A stretch of DNA of 64,000 bases, from NCBI GenBank assembly GCA_003260075.1, contig QLIY01000010.1, positions 88,319-152,318 on the forward strand. The letters run 5' to 3'. This document shows, in pieces, positions 38,688-51,534 of this stretch. Every line of letters starts with the position of its first letter. Position 1 is the stretch's first letter. The DNA is from Phallusia mammillata. Taxonomy: Eukaryota > Chordata > Ascidiacea > Phlebobranchia > Ascidiidae. The translations under genes were made by a program, and so were the position numbers. The notes under the pieces are model-generated. The model saw only the letters and a program-made list of their open reading frames with translations, was not told the origin of the DNA and did no database searches.

Positions 38688-39291
38688 TAGGGGTGTGCAA
38701 CAGGCGGTCCGCGGGTCACAACCCACTTAGTCATAAAGTGGCCCTCAACAACACTCAAAATGAAAAGTTGCTATACGTAAAACGAATAAGCTAAACCCAC
38801 GTTTCCTAACCGTTGGGTCATACAGCAGTTTGCACATGGGCCACCCTTCGATTTTGACGGATCGCATAAAACTTTACAATTTTATTCACCCAGACCTAGC
38901 CTTCTATTCGCATTTGTGCTTATTGCGTAACTTTGCCGAATGTGACGTAATAATCCCCTTTCTTTTGCAAACACTTATTTTGTTGTGAATGTCAGTGTTG
39001 CAGCGATTGCACCCCCCCCCCCCCGTAACTTTGCCGAATGTGACGTAATAATCCCCTTTCTTTTGCAAACAATTATTTTGTTGTGAATGCCAGTGTTGCA
39101 GCGATTGCACCTAACTTACAATTTTAAAGTTCATTTTGCAAGGTTGTTGTTGAATTTTCTTTACGTTGTACATCGACTACAGAAAAAGAAGTTGTGTGGC
39201 CCTCGCGTCGTTTATGTCTGAAATTTCTTTACGTTGTACATGTCTAAAATTGGATATATTGCCCACCGAAGAAAAATGTTGCACACCCCTG
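38688..39291. mobile_element. hAT-like element, perfect 8-bp target duplication
   Basis: The ends are TAGGGGTGTGCAAC and GTTGCACACCCCTG; flanks are GTTTATTG at 38680-38687 and 39292-39299. Inside, ~38930-39010 is repeated after a C run at 39011-39024, which inflates its length. No transposase is seen. Confidence 0.87.
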
Positions 39292-39377
39292 GTTTATTGG
39301 CTAGTTACATTGCAATTACAACACAATTTCGGCGCCGCTTTCAACAGGCACTTTTTGAACTGATCAACAATCTAAGA

Positions 39378-39823
39378 CAGTGGTTCTCAACCTTTTTGCC
39401 TTCGCGGACCCTTTTCGGTACTGTAATCTAATTGCGGACCCCTTAGAAGTTTTAGGTAATTTTGTCCTTTTTTATTAACAAGCAACCAAAACATGGTGCA
39501 TAAAGTTACAGCCACATTCGGTCCAGGACCAAAATTTTAATCCCTATTTCTGGGTTGCGACATAGGGAATCAACAAGAAAGAGCCATTACAGTGTAATGT
39601 GACGTTGTTTTCCACTGACAATTTACGTCTGTTACATCACAATGGGGTTTAGATGTCATAATGCACTGTGGTTTGTCGCCTACGAAGAATGTTTTTTATG
39701 CTATTCTTAAAACGCCATAGCGTTTTATTCAAATCGCGATTTATTATTCTCGTTTTGTGGGAATTATGAGTTTGTCGCGGACCCCCTGAAAACGCTTGGC
39801 GGACCCCCGGTTGAGCACCACTG
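39378..39823. mobile_element. hAT-like element (CAGTGGTTCTCAACC ends)
   Basis: It begins CAGTGGTTCTCAACC and ends GGTTGAGCACCACTG. The flanks ATCTAAGA (39370-39377) and ATCTGAGA (39824-39831) are an 8-bp duplication with one change. The same family, with 'ttcgcggacccttttcgg'-type interior, recurs at 55803. Confidence 0.85.
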
Positions 39824-40030
39824 ATCTGAGACAAAGAAGCATTGCCGAACGCGGCGACAGCATTTTGCAGCACCGCATAATCGAAAAAATCTACCCAGGA
39901 TTTGCACCCGCAGGCAAACCGTTTGTAAACATCACTTTACATAATTGAAACAAGTACCTGCAAAAAGACGTAAAAGCGTCATGCTTTAACAGTTTTAATC
40001 AAATACCTTGAAGGGTTATTAAACTTTTAT

Positions 40031-40084
<54 letters not shown>
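40031..40084. repeat. 54-C run upstream of nothing recognisable, 3' of GTPase D
   Basis: A pure C run lies between the hAT element and the 3' end of GTPase D. No flanking duplication was noticed. It may mark a gap. Confidence 0.8.
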
Positions 40085-40086
<2 letters not shown>

Positions 40087-41767
40087 AATGAACATATACG
40101 CATTTTGTTCAATTTAATTCGTAAATTCGATTAAACAAACTACAGCAAATCGTATTACACATTAATAAAAATCACAAGCGCTACGAGAATACATGCAGCA
40201 CACCTAAACCTGCCATCACTGACAGAAAAACAACTAAGTGTCAATTTAAAGGACACTTTTAAGATGTTCAAACTTTGGGTTGTAATCACCCATTTGTGTG
40301 GTAAGGGACCACTTTTCGGGCTTGGCCATCAAGCAAATTTTTTGCACATTTGTTTCAATGAACAGAGACTTAAACCAAGTACCCAAATTTTCAAGCAAAA
40401 CATCCAATTTGTTTAATTGCCTAACATAAAGATACTTGTGAAAATTATTAATAACTTTCCACTCGGAAAACAAGGCCTCCATTGCATGTTCAAGTTGACT
40501 GCATTTTGTATTAGCAATCTCTTTGGGAAAATGAGATTTTATTTCCTTTTTGTACTTGTTGAGGGCTGATTCAAAATGTCTCGTCATGTCAGCTTTGGAA
40601 ACCTTTTTCCTGCCAAGCATCTGAAAAAATTGTATTAAGTTTTTTTGCTTTTATTGAATATCAAAACGACTAATAATTAAACCTTCAATGTATCTTCGTT
40701 GTATCTTTTCAGGAAAATTCTTTTCATTTTGTTTGCTTTATCCTCTTGGTTATCCTAGCAATTACAAACTTTGTATTAAACAGGGCAGACCCGAAAAACG
40801 TTTTGCAAATTCTGTTCGAAAAAAGTGCAAATGGTGTTCTTCGTTGGGATCACAGAGGTTTGATACTAGGTAAAAAGTTTCGAAAAAAACAAAGCAATTT
40901 TAGGTCTCTTAGTCTTAGGTTCTACATATTATTACCATGTGCATCTGCTCATAAATTTTCTGAGAAGTCCCCCCCCCCCCCAGTTTTCAATAATTTGTTT
41001 GGGACTGACTGTCACAATTTCTTGTTCTCCGATGATGCCATTAACGGCGTTTTGTACTTTGAGTAGAGAATCAATTGGTGTTTCAAACATACTTTCCAGT
41101 CTGTACATCTAAAATTGGCGATGAATGCAAGGTTGAACGGATGGTAATTTTGATTTCGAATTTACGGTTTTTAGGTAATCTTCAGTTTTATTTTATATAC
41201 ATAGACATATTCGAACGGCTAATTGTGTTTGAAATATTTTACGCATTTCTATCATAAAAATGAGTCACAGCTTGGGTCGTAAATATAAAAAAGTCAAATT
41301 ATAATATCAACCTCTGCAGTGGTAGTTGTTGCTGCTGTTTTTGATTTATCGTCGTCTCCAATTTTTAACATTTTTATTTTGTCGAGAGCAAGTTGTATCT
41401 GACTTGACAGTTGTGCATCCTTCAAAATAGTAGTTTTACTTTATTACATAACTTCACATAAAACGTGATGCGCATATTGTGTTTTCACACTTGTTTACCT
41501 TCAAAGCGACACGTTCAATTTCCACTCTGCTTGTGGCGTTTTCAATCACATGACCTACAAAAGTCGGATCAAGGGGTTTCGAATTCCAAGTCTTCCAACC
41601 TCGCCACATGGCTATATTTTGAATGCTTGGTTGACTTTCCTAAATAATGTTTAATTTACAATTTGTCTTACTAAACAGAAATAGAGAGCAAAGATACCAT
41701 TTGCTTCATTATTTCTTCCTCTAATTTGACCAGTGCATCTTTCTCTTGTTTTGTTTCACACTTCTGC

Positions 41768-43640
41768 ACAAAACATAATGTTGTGTGGCATGATGGTATT
41801 TTTTAATTTATGGCCAATATTTAAGAACATTGCTTTAACAGCTTATTACTTTGTTCTATTCTTGTTAAGTGGTTTACCTGTTGAGTATACCATATATTAA
41901 AAATTTAGTACCAAAAACATTTCAATTATTTGTGACTGAACCACCGTGGTGACACATTTGAACGTACTCTGTACATTTCCAGCATTTCCAGTTTCTTCAC
42001 GATGTATTTTTCAGCCTGGGTTTCCAGTTTTTCTCGCAATCCTTGACGCCAAACATGGGAAATCATAAATGGCTGGTTATCAAACACCGTCAACGCCCCA
42101 GCTTTCACTCTACCGAGATTTCCCGAAACAATATTAGCGTCTGTGGTCTACGCAAACAAAAAAGTGATGACAAAGTTGACAAATTCACAGGAGTGGTTCT
42201 CGATCTGCAAATCGTAAAACCACCAGAGGCGCATGCATATTTCCAGTGATGGTGACCGTAAATGAAAAAAACAACTTTTTAGGTCAGGAACTTGGCTTGA
42301 TTTTCCGATGCGCCTGACCCATTTAAGTCACTACAAAAACGATGATGGATTCGTAAAAACTAAATATTTAAAAAATGATATACAGTTCTTTGATGCAAGC
42401 TGTTATATATAACATAATAATTTGACATTGTTTAAAAGGTTGTGTTTGGTGCTTTTTGTTCGTAAACCATTGTCGACATCCACTGCGTGACTTATTTTTG
42501 CCGTGTGTGAAGGTTATAACCCAGTTTTAAGCAACGTCGATTAAAAAGGATTTTATCGCATAAAGAGACAGCGTTGGGAAACTTACAAGTGGAATTCGTT
42601 TAGCTTGATATAAAATTCCTTCCATAGATCGGCTCGCTTTGTAGTGGACCATAGCACCAAAAGTAACCTAAAGAAATAAATTTGAAACACTTAAAGCTTT
42701 AAAATGCCCTGATAGTCAATCACGTTGCAATAAATCGAGAAAAAAGCGACTATTTTTTAACCCCCCCCCCCGCACAAAACATAATGTTGTGTGGCATGAT
42801 GGTATTTTTTAATTTATGGTCAATATTTAAGAACATCGCTTTAACAGCTTATTACTTTGTTCTATTCTTGTTAAGTTGTTTACCTGTTGAGTATACCATA
42901 TATTAAAAATTTAGTAACAAAAACATTTCAAGTATTTGTGACTGAGCCACCGTGATGACACATTTTAACGTACTCTGTACATTTCCAGCATTTCCAGTTT
43001 CTTCTCGATGTATTTTTCAGCCTGGGTTTCCAGTTTTTCTCGCAATCCTTGACGCCAAACGTGGGAAATCATAAATGGCTGGTTATCAAACACCGTCAAC
43101 GCACCAGCTTTCACTCTGCCGAGATTTCCCGAAACAATATTAGTGTCTGTGGTCTACGCAAACAAAAAAATGTGATGACAAAGCTGACAAAGTTACAGAA
43201 GTGGTTTTCGATCAGTAATTTGTAAAACCACCAGAGGCGCATGCATATTTCCAGTGATGGTGACAGTAAATAAAAAAAAATTCTAGGTTAGGAACTTGGC
43301 TTAATATACAGTTCTTTGATCCGAGCTGTTATATCATGTTATACTATTATACAGTCTAATAATAGTTTGACGATGTTTAAAATGATGGGTTTGGTGCTTT
43401 TTGCTTCGTCAACCATTGTTGACATCCACTGTATGACGTATTTTTCCCGTGTGTGAACGTTATAACCCAGTTTTAAGCAACGTCAACATAAACACGTTAA
43501 TTGAAAAGGATTTTGTCGCACAGCGTTGGAAAACTTACAAGTGGAATGCGTTTAGTTTGGCCCAAAATTCTATCCAAAGATCGACTTGCTTTGTAGTGGA
43601 CCATGGCACCAAAAGTAACCTATAAGAAATAAACTTGAAA
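41768..43640. repeat. Duplication of exons 12-13 of GTPase D joined by a C run
   Basis: Bases ~41764-42720 recur at ~42772-43640 with scattered differences and small indels; an 11-C run at 42761-42771 marks the join. Each copy has a complete exon 12 (81 bp) and exon 13 (180 bp). Confidence 0.85.
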
Positions 43641-44116
43641 TACTTCAAGCAAAGTATCTCAAAAATACACAAAAAAAGGAAATAGATTTGAAACACTTCA
43701 AGCAAAGTAGCTGCAAAATACCATCATAGTCAATCAAGTTGCAATAAAGCGAGAAAAATCTGACTATCTTTTCAATACCTGTTGAATTTGATTTTCTTCA
43801 GAAAACACTCGAAGTAGCAAACCCAGTTTTATACGTAGCAAACCATAAAATTGTTCGTGAATTCGAACGTCAAGAATGTCATCTGATGAAACCAGTTTGA
43901 ACATGTACAATGCCTTTTCCATCACTTGATTGTATTCGACTGCTAAGTCCTCGTCACTGATAAAGTTTCTCAACTGAATAAGCTTGATGTACTTTTCCTG
44001 TAATAGCTTTGTAAATTAGGTGTTTGTACATTATACACAAATATTAATCCTCATTCTCGTCATTGCAAAACAGTAATAAATACCGTTTTCAAAAAATATA
44101 ATGAGGAAGAATTTAT

Positions 44117-45375
44117 TGTTAAACAAACAAGCAATGTTGCTCAGCGACATGTCTCTTCACCATTTACACTAATTTACACTGTTCTCTTTATGTAATTTAC
44201 AATTTTTTGCATTGTCGAATTTTCACCCGGTACGTTTTTGCAGCCGTTTCATAATTCTGTGGCAGTAGCATTAGTGTTTCCACACTGCTATGTAGGCTAC
44301 CATTTCCATGCCCAGTTTCAAAATAAATACAATACAATAAACAGAAGTTTGGCGTTACGTAACGACGTATATTTGTGATGTTGGCGGCGGTAAAAGCAGC
44401 ACTGGCAGCCTGAGTAAGCTTACACGTGCTTTATTTCCAGGTTTCTGGTTTACACGCTAATTATCTGACATTTTTTCCTATGATGTAACAAAGCGGCTGA
44501 CATGATTGGTGAAAAAATCTCCAACGTAACAATGCGTATGTTGTCATTAGTGGTGCAATCTTGTGCAGATCCCCCCCCCCAACAAACAAGCAATGTTGCT
44601 CAGCGACATGTCTCTTCACCATTTACACCAATTTGCACTGTTCTCTTTATGTAATTTACGATTTTTTGCATTGTCGAATTTTCAACCGGTAGGTTTTTGC
44701 AGCCGTTTCATAATTCTGTGGCAGTAGCATTAGTGTTTCCGCACTGTCCCCCCCCCCAGAAGTTTGGCGTTACGTAACGACGTATATTTGTGATGTTGGC
44801 GGCGGCAAAAGCAGCACTGGCAGCCTGAGTAAGCTTACACGTGCTTTCTTTCCAGGTTTCTGGTTTACACGCTAATTATTTGACATTTTTTCCTATGATG
44901 TAACAAAGCGGCTGACATGATTGGTGAAAAAATCTCCAACGTAACAATGCGTATGTTGTCATTGGTGGTGCAATCTTGTGCAGACTGCAGATCATTTTAA
45001 AGTTTCTTTCTGTGCTGTCAGCAACCGTTTTAATAGTCGCAGTTTGTGGTTGAGCTAATTTAGTTTTGTAAATATCTATGGGCTAACATTATAGTGTATT
45101 ATATGCAGCTATATAAATGTGAATACTGAAACTGAAAGTGACTTTAACGTTTTGAAACGTATTTAACATACTAGTCAAAGTGACTGTAATGCCCCCCCCC
45201 CGCAACCGTTTTAATAGTCGCAGTTTGTGGTTGAGCTAATTTAGTTTTGCAAATATCTATGGGCTAACATTATAGTGTATTATATGTAGCTATATAAATG
45301 TGAATACTGAAAGTGACTTTAACGTATTGAAACGTATTTAACATACTAGTCAAAGTGACTGTAATTTGTACCTGG
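44117..45375. repeat. C-joined duplications inside an intron of GTPase D
   Basis: Bases ~44120-44570 recur at 44581-45000, with a C run at 44571-44580 between them. The second copy has a further C run (44748-44757) in place of about 60 bp present in the first. Then ~45020-45190 recurs at 45202-45375 after the run at 45192-45201. No exon is involved. Confidence 0.8.
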
Positions 45376-46574
45376 ATTCCCTACGATTATGTCGTGATAA
45401 CCTTTGTATGTTGAATACCGTAATAATGATTTCTTAACCTGACATATTGGGTGTAAGTTTATTGACCATATTGAATGTGTATATCACTTGCCGATTGTGA
45501 CCCGTTTTTTTGTTCGTGTAACAGAGAACTACTGCTGTTGTGCAATAGACTAATATAGGAGGCATTTATGCCAGACAGGCAGTGTTGTGTTCGATACAAA
45601 TTTGGAAACCAAAGTGCGGTGGTCGGTGCAGATCCAGTCGGGATACTCTAAAATACGCAATCCACGCATTCTACTAATAAAACTTACAAAAACGTTTTCC
45701 ATGATTGGGTGCGTGAGCCCAATCAGGTCTGCATGGCATTTTATCAATCACGATCGCCACACCAGTCAACTGAGAAACTAACCTTAAACACCACCAGACA
45801 AGCGTCGAAACAATCTTCACATAGCAATCGATAAAGTTCCGTAACGCCCACCTAAACAAAGTTAAAAAGGATGAAAGGCACAATTACAATCATAAAATAA
45901 CGACACAAACCTCCGAAGTATCGTTGAGGCCCCCCCCCCCCCCCCCCATAATGAGGAATTTGTTTTTATCCAGTAGGTCACGAATGCAAACATGATTTCA
46001 GCAGACCATCTGAATAACTAGCAACCACACTTTGACATGTGAGTTAAACACATTGAAATGTGAAAAAACAGATGATTGTTGTAATAATCATTCTTATTCT
46101 TGTAAAAACAAACAATGTGGCCAACCAAAGCCCCCCCCCCAAAAAAATCCTAGGTGTTGCTTGTATTGTCAACGAAATTACCTTGATTTTTTCATAAAAC
46201 ATTTCTTCGCATCGTCCGACAAGGTTTGCAAGAAAGGTAGAGGAAAAGGCCTAAAAATACATCAAATTGATAATGAGGAATTTGTTTTTATCCAGTAGGT
46301 CACGAATGCAAACATGAATTCAGCAGACCATCTGAATAACTAGCAACCACACCTTGACATGTGAGTTAAACACATTGAAATGTGAAAAAACAGATGATAC
46401 CCCCCCCCCCAAGTTAATGACGTCTTCCCCCTGAACAGGCGATCCGTATATTTCTTTTACTTCGATGTTTCCAAACAAGTCATTAAATATCTTGTCCAAT
46501 GTCTCCAAGAATTCTGGATCGATATCTAAGAAACCAATAACCGTTAAAAAATTAATTGTCAGGTTGGAATAAAT

Positions 46575-47010
46575 CAGTGGTTCTCAACTCGTTTTAGGCC
46601 ATGAACGACCGGTCGCGGACCATTCTATGTTTGAGCAAGATTAAAGTAATTAGCATACACAACAAGAATTTGGCTTAAAACATAAATCTTTAAAACTGAT
46701 TTTCAAGATGTGAGATAATTATTAACAGGTAACATTTTGACCCTCTTTCAACATATAAGATGTCCTCTCCAGTATATCACCAAATTGAGGTTCTGTGGAT
46801 CACCACCCCCCCCCCGAATTTGGCTTAAAACATAAATCTTTAAAACTGATTTTCAAGATGTGACATAATTATTAACAGGTAACATTTTGACCCTCTTTTA
46901 ACATATAAGGTGTCCTCTCCAGTATATCACCAAATTGAGGTTCTGTGGATCACCCAAAAAAGTCATCATGGACCACAAGTGAAACATGGACTACCAGTTG
47001 AGAACCACTG
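46575..47010. mobile_element. hAT-like element inserted in intron 6 of GTPase D
   Basis: It begins CAGTGGTTCTCAACTCG and ends CAGTTGAGAACCACTG. Flanks GAATAAAT and GGTTAAAT are imperfect copies. GTPase C has the uninterrupted site 'ggttcggctaaatacg' at about 34888-34903. An internal stretch is duplicated across a C run at 46806-46815. Confidence 0.8.
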
Positions 47011-47689
47011 GGTTAAATACGAAAAAAAACATTTTTCCACAAGGTATGATTCGTGCGGTTCGTTAACCTCTGATTGAAGCACAGGGATCTTGTTTTCTTC
47101 TTCGTGCAATTTTGTTTCCAGGATATGGAAGCAATGCACATTTCACGTCTTTGAACGATTTTTTAATATTCTTGCACAATGCCTTATATTCGTCTGATTG
47201 TTGTTCGGTTGTGTTTAAAGCTGAGTCCAGGTACTTTTTACCTCCCTCGAATCCCAGCTCAAAATCCATGTCCTGCCAATCTCTCAACAAAAAGAGAAGA
47301 GTCTGAAATGTATTCAGTTATATTTTCTTTGGTAACCAATGAACAAAAAACAACAATAAAAAGTAATATTTTTTAAAAGTGATTTTTGTTTTGCCGTAAA
47401 CATTTGGAAATTGGCATTGGGCGTGGTGACTTGGGTGGGTCGACGGGACAAGCTAGTTTGCAAACTCACATTATTCTTGAGTGGCAGTATCAGTTGAAAA
47501 AATCCAGTCATGAAAAGTTTTTTGTGTTGCCTTCATTCATTGTTTGATGTCGCTTTGTGCTTTTTGTGTAATGCTTATTACATCCCTAGGTGGGACACAA
47601 AAACTCTTAATGTAGGGAGGAAATTGCATTTATTTTACTATTTTTTTGTACTCGCGTCGGAGGTTTTATACAGTGTTTGCTCAGCCTAC

Positions 47690-48200
47690 CACTTGTTCGT
47701 AGTACGCCACGCCTATTGAAGGCTAATACCTAACCTTCTGGTCACCAGCAAGCATTGCCGTATGGCAAGAAGTAGGCTAAAAAATCGAATTTGGTATAAC
47801 ATTCAATAGACCTGGCGTACGTTGTCTGTGTATGCATGAGTGTGCCGTAATCGCTGGTCTGCATAAACGCTTCAGGGCGGATTCCAGTTGTAAATTTATG
47901 TTCATCTTAACTGATTACTGGTCAATCTGGCGATACCCTACTACGAAGCTGCCATGTGCAGCATACGATGCAAGCAACGGTGCTTGTGATTCGACTTAGG
48001 ACGGTTTCACCATGAGCCTGTGGAGCGATTTATGATGTTCAAACAATTTAAGTCATTTTTTCGCAGACCACTCCCCCCCCCCACGATGCAAGCAACGGTG
48101 CTTGTGATTCGACTTAGGACGGTTTCACCAAGAGCCTGTGGAGCGATTTATGATGTTTAAACAATTTAAGTCATTTTTTCGCAGACCACAAGAAGCCAAT
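47690..48200. mobile_element. SINE-like repeat copy in intron 5 of GTPase D
   Basis: It shares 'ctggtcaatctggcgat.ccctactacgaagctg.catgtgcagcatacga' blocks and the 'cgctggtctgcat..acgcttcag' block with 28250-28560. The blocks are arranged partly differently, so it may be a composite. Its last ~100 bp are repeated across a C run at 48073-48082. Confidence 0.65.
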
Positions 48201-48986
48201 GGCTGCCCACCAGTGGTCCGCGGATCACACTTTACAAATCAGTGGTCTAACCTGATAAGATTGCACCATATCTTTTCCGTAAACTTGTTTTCCATATTCA
48301 GAAAACACCTGGAAAAAGTAAGATATATTAGGCAAATGATTTTTTCAGATGATATGTGCATTAAACTTATAGGTAAACAATATAGGTAAACATGTAATAA
48401 TACCAAATCCCGTTTACTGCACACGGCGTCTAGCTGCCAGGATGGTTTGGGGCTCTATAGGATGGTTTAGACCGGATTATAAATAACGGGGCGAATCCGG
48501 TTCTGAGATTTACTCGGTCGCATGTGAATCGTATTTTTTTGTTTCTTTGTGCAGATATCGAGCTTAATTTGGACTTTTACAAAATGCGCGAATGTAGGTC
48601 GCGTTTTAGGCTAATATACGGTCTTAGGCGGGGTTCGGGTCTAAAATTTAGGCTTGCCTACAGCTCTGTGTTAGACAGATTTTCTCACGAAAAGCGCACT
48701 TTTTATATACCCAGACAACGTACCCGCAAGTGCTCCAAATCGGCTGAACTTATAATATCTTTCAAGTTGTAGATTTGGTAGGAGCTCAGAAAAGTGCTGA
48801 GACAAAAGCTTTGGTCTTATACTGCATCAACATTTTTTCGCCAGGTTTTTTCCTGAAACAGAAGGAAAAATTTTTCATGAAATAGAAAATTAATTTGTGT
48901 GAGGAAAATATAATGCATTGACTACATTTTGGATTAAAAGTAAAACCTATTCAGATTTTTTGCTTGTTAGTGCGAATTACCTAGCT

Positions 48987-49522
48987 CAGTGGTTCTTAAC
49001 CTTTTTGGTGTGGTTTCCCACTGAAGTAAATCACCAAGTTCGAATTTCCCCCTCTGTTATTTTTATAATGATGTTTTGTGCCCAACATTAACCACAAAAA
49101 TTATTCTTTAATCGTTTTTTGTGAAGCGATTTGGTCGGGACCTTAAAGGTATACTGCAATCTTATTTAGTTTGAATAGTGATTTCGTGAGAAAGTAAAAT
49201 CGTGTGGAATTTTGAAAAATCTCATGTGCTTACATTAGTCATTTATTGCATCACAATCAACAGATCAAATACATTTATTCGCGAACAATAACAAAGTCAT
49301 TGATACTTTTAGTAATGTCTGTGACGTAACAAACGATTTTTGGATTTTATGCGCCTTGTAAAACTAGGTGAACTTAATCTTACTTACATGTTATTGCGGA
49401 AAATATTGTATTAAATTAACTTTCAACGGTTAATTTCAAACCACGGGCCCGAGTTTGGTGACTTCTGACTCACATAATTTCCCTCTAAAAACATAAAATT
49501 TCCCACCGGTTAAGAACCACTG
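48987..49522. mobile_element. hAT-like element, perfect 8-bp target duplication, in intron 2 of GTPase D
   Basis: It begins CAGTGGTTCTTAACC and ends GGTTAAGAACCACTG, perfect 15-base inverted repeats. ACCTAGCT flanks it at 48979-48986 and 49523-49530. The matching intron of GTPase C near 37205-37230 reads 'gcgaattaacgggtctag', uninterrupted. Confidence 0.9.
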
Positions 49523-50561
49523 ACCTAGCTGGTCTAGCGACTTGACTCTAGTCTACAAGGTGGTTTCCGTTGCGGACTTAGAGGAGTTTCAGTCACATGA
49601 GTTTCATGCTACAATATTTACACAGGGGAACAGGAACCATTTTAGGGAGACAGGAACTGAAACATGTTTTGATCTTTCGATCTACATTCAACCACGTCTA
49701 AAGCAAAGTTGATGAGCGAAGCGAGCCTTTGGTTTTTACGACGGGGAATTCCCGTTTTCTGTTTCGTTGTCTGGCCCACTTAAAACCTACAAGCCAAATA
49801 CGCTCCACTGTATTAAATCATTTTGACACGCCGGGTAAGTCGATGCGCATAAACAATTATCGTTCCATACCAGAAAAATGTAGACTAGGAAAAGTGTTTA
49901 TCAGGTAAATGTCTGGGAAGTATACGTTTTGATTTAGCGTGACAAGACATGACGTTTTCGCACACCCGTTAAATTAAACACTAAATCAACCTAATGATTC
50001 TGAACAGAATGACTTGGTAACGATACGTTAACTATCAAGTTATGACATGATGATAGTAGCATTCTGTTAACCTTTGTTCAATCAACAAACTGCCACGACG
50101 CAGGCCGATGAATTCATCTTCGTTCAAAATGAAAAACAAAGCGTATTGAGCACCTGGTTGTAACCGTGAAACTCCATGTATCGCATGAGCAGGTTAAGAA
50201 AAAATGATTTTCCTTTTCTCAGCATTCCAGCGATGGAATAAATTGCAACCGGACAGTTGATGACGTCCTTTCGACCGAAAATTGACTCAATCGCTTCTTT
50301 GTCAATAACTTGTAGTTCCTCATTTTCCACCCTTTGCTTCCGAGTTATTCGGACCACTACAACAAAGTTTCAGCACAAATTACAAACACAGCAAATTAAG
50401 ATAAATTTTACACTTGATATTGTAGTTTGTAAGTAACTCACCACAGTCGGTAAAAGTTGGTGCCCTTCCCAAAACCGTAGCACTCCCTGCCATCTTATAA
50501 AACAAATTGATCTGTATCAGTAGTCACTACCAAAATTTAAAGCGAACATTTTAAGTACATG

Positions 50562-50911
50562 AGAGTGGTTGTCAACCTTATACTGATCGCGTACCACCTA
50601 AACCGAGATCGAAATAGCAGACCAAGCAATAGGCCTTTTTTCACCAGTTTAGCAATTGAGTATGGCAGTAAGCTACTCGCGTACCACCTAAAAAGCTCCG
50701 CCATACAAGTAGTGGTACGCGCAGTGTTTTTTTAAGGTGTTTTATGGGACCGAAAATTTCTAAAAAAAAAAAAAATTGACTTGCAACTACAACTATATTT
50801 TTTGGTATTTAAATAAAACACTTGCGGTCTCTTAAAACTACTTAGCGGTCACCCGAACCAAACCTTAAAAAAAAACCTGGGTACGCGTACCACAGGTGTT
50901 GAGAACCACTG
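50562..50911. mobile_element. hAT-like element upstream of GTPase D
   Basis: Left end GAGTGGTTGTCAACC, right end GTTGAGAACCACTG. Related blocks 'gcgtaccacct' recur inside. I could not see a clean target duplication. It lies about 70 bp upstream of the ATG exon of copy D. Confidence 0.65.
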
Positions 50912-51534
50912 AGATAACCGACTAAACCAAGCCAAACTAGCCTACCTAGGAACAATTTATAAGACACTGCACTTGCGCCACCGATCTTGCGCATAAAAGG
51001 GGAACTAGATTTAATCCATACCTCAGTGGGAAAGGCATCGAAGCGTGCAGCGAAATAGTTCCTTACAAAACAGTGGCTTCGGTACCAAATTGTCTTGCGC
51101 TGAAGTCTTCGCGATGTTTGCGTGTTTGCCCGAAAGTCATTTCTTCTTTTGTTGCCAAGAAGCAAAGTTATGTACTGTTTGTGGGAATGGCGCTAAATTT
51201 TAGCCCATAAATTTTCGATATGAGCTCCATCCGTTGTAACATTAACAGTGCCTCCAGAAATTTGGTAATTACGTTATTTTTTAAACAGTGAAGGTCATGT
51301 ACACATTATTACAAACAAATATGCTTGTTGATTTAGTATGACGTCATAACTAAACCTAAGTTTCTCAAATTTGTGATTTCTGGATTTGACAAGTTTAAAG
51401 AAATGTAATTCAGCAAGTTTCGAAAATCTATTTTGTTCGAGCAGTACTTACAATAAAAAAATGTCGAACAAAGGTATGTCATCCTGCTAGTTTCACTAAC
51501 GCATTCGAAAGCATATTTTTGTATCTTGTTGCAG

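Larger units (their letters stand above)
40246..50493 (-). pseudogene. Atlastin/GBP-type large GTPase, copy D, broken
   Basis: Recognisable exons: 50442-50493 (ATG), 50154-50356 (P-loop GMLRKGKS), fused 3/4 remnant 48724-48852, 48252-48308, 47068-47302, partial exon 7 46411-46525, 46182-46250, exon 9 stub 45912-45929, 45783-45851, 43779-43997, exon 12 43539-43619 and 42587-42667, exon 13 42974-43153 and 41968-42147, 41698-41763, 41499-41639, 41312-41419, exon 17 40936-41108 with a C run inside, 40683-40754 and 40246-40620 (stop). The fused remnant lost intron 3, the end of exon 3 and the start of exon 4, removing WRGGNEKHTEG and the switch-II DTQG. It also carries TAA where copies A-C have TTA or TTT-A contexts (DAV*DQSF). 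Either change would abolish GTPase function. Losses in exons 7, 9 and 17 touch C runs and may be assembly faults, but the 3/4 fusion does not. It is closest to copy C. Confidence 0.8.
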
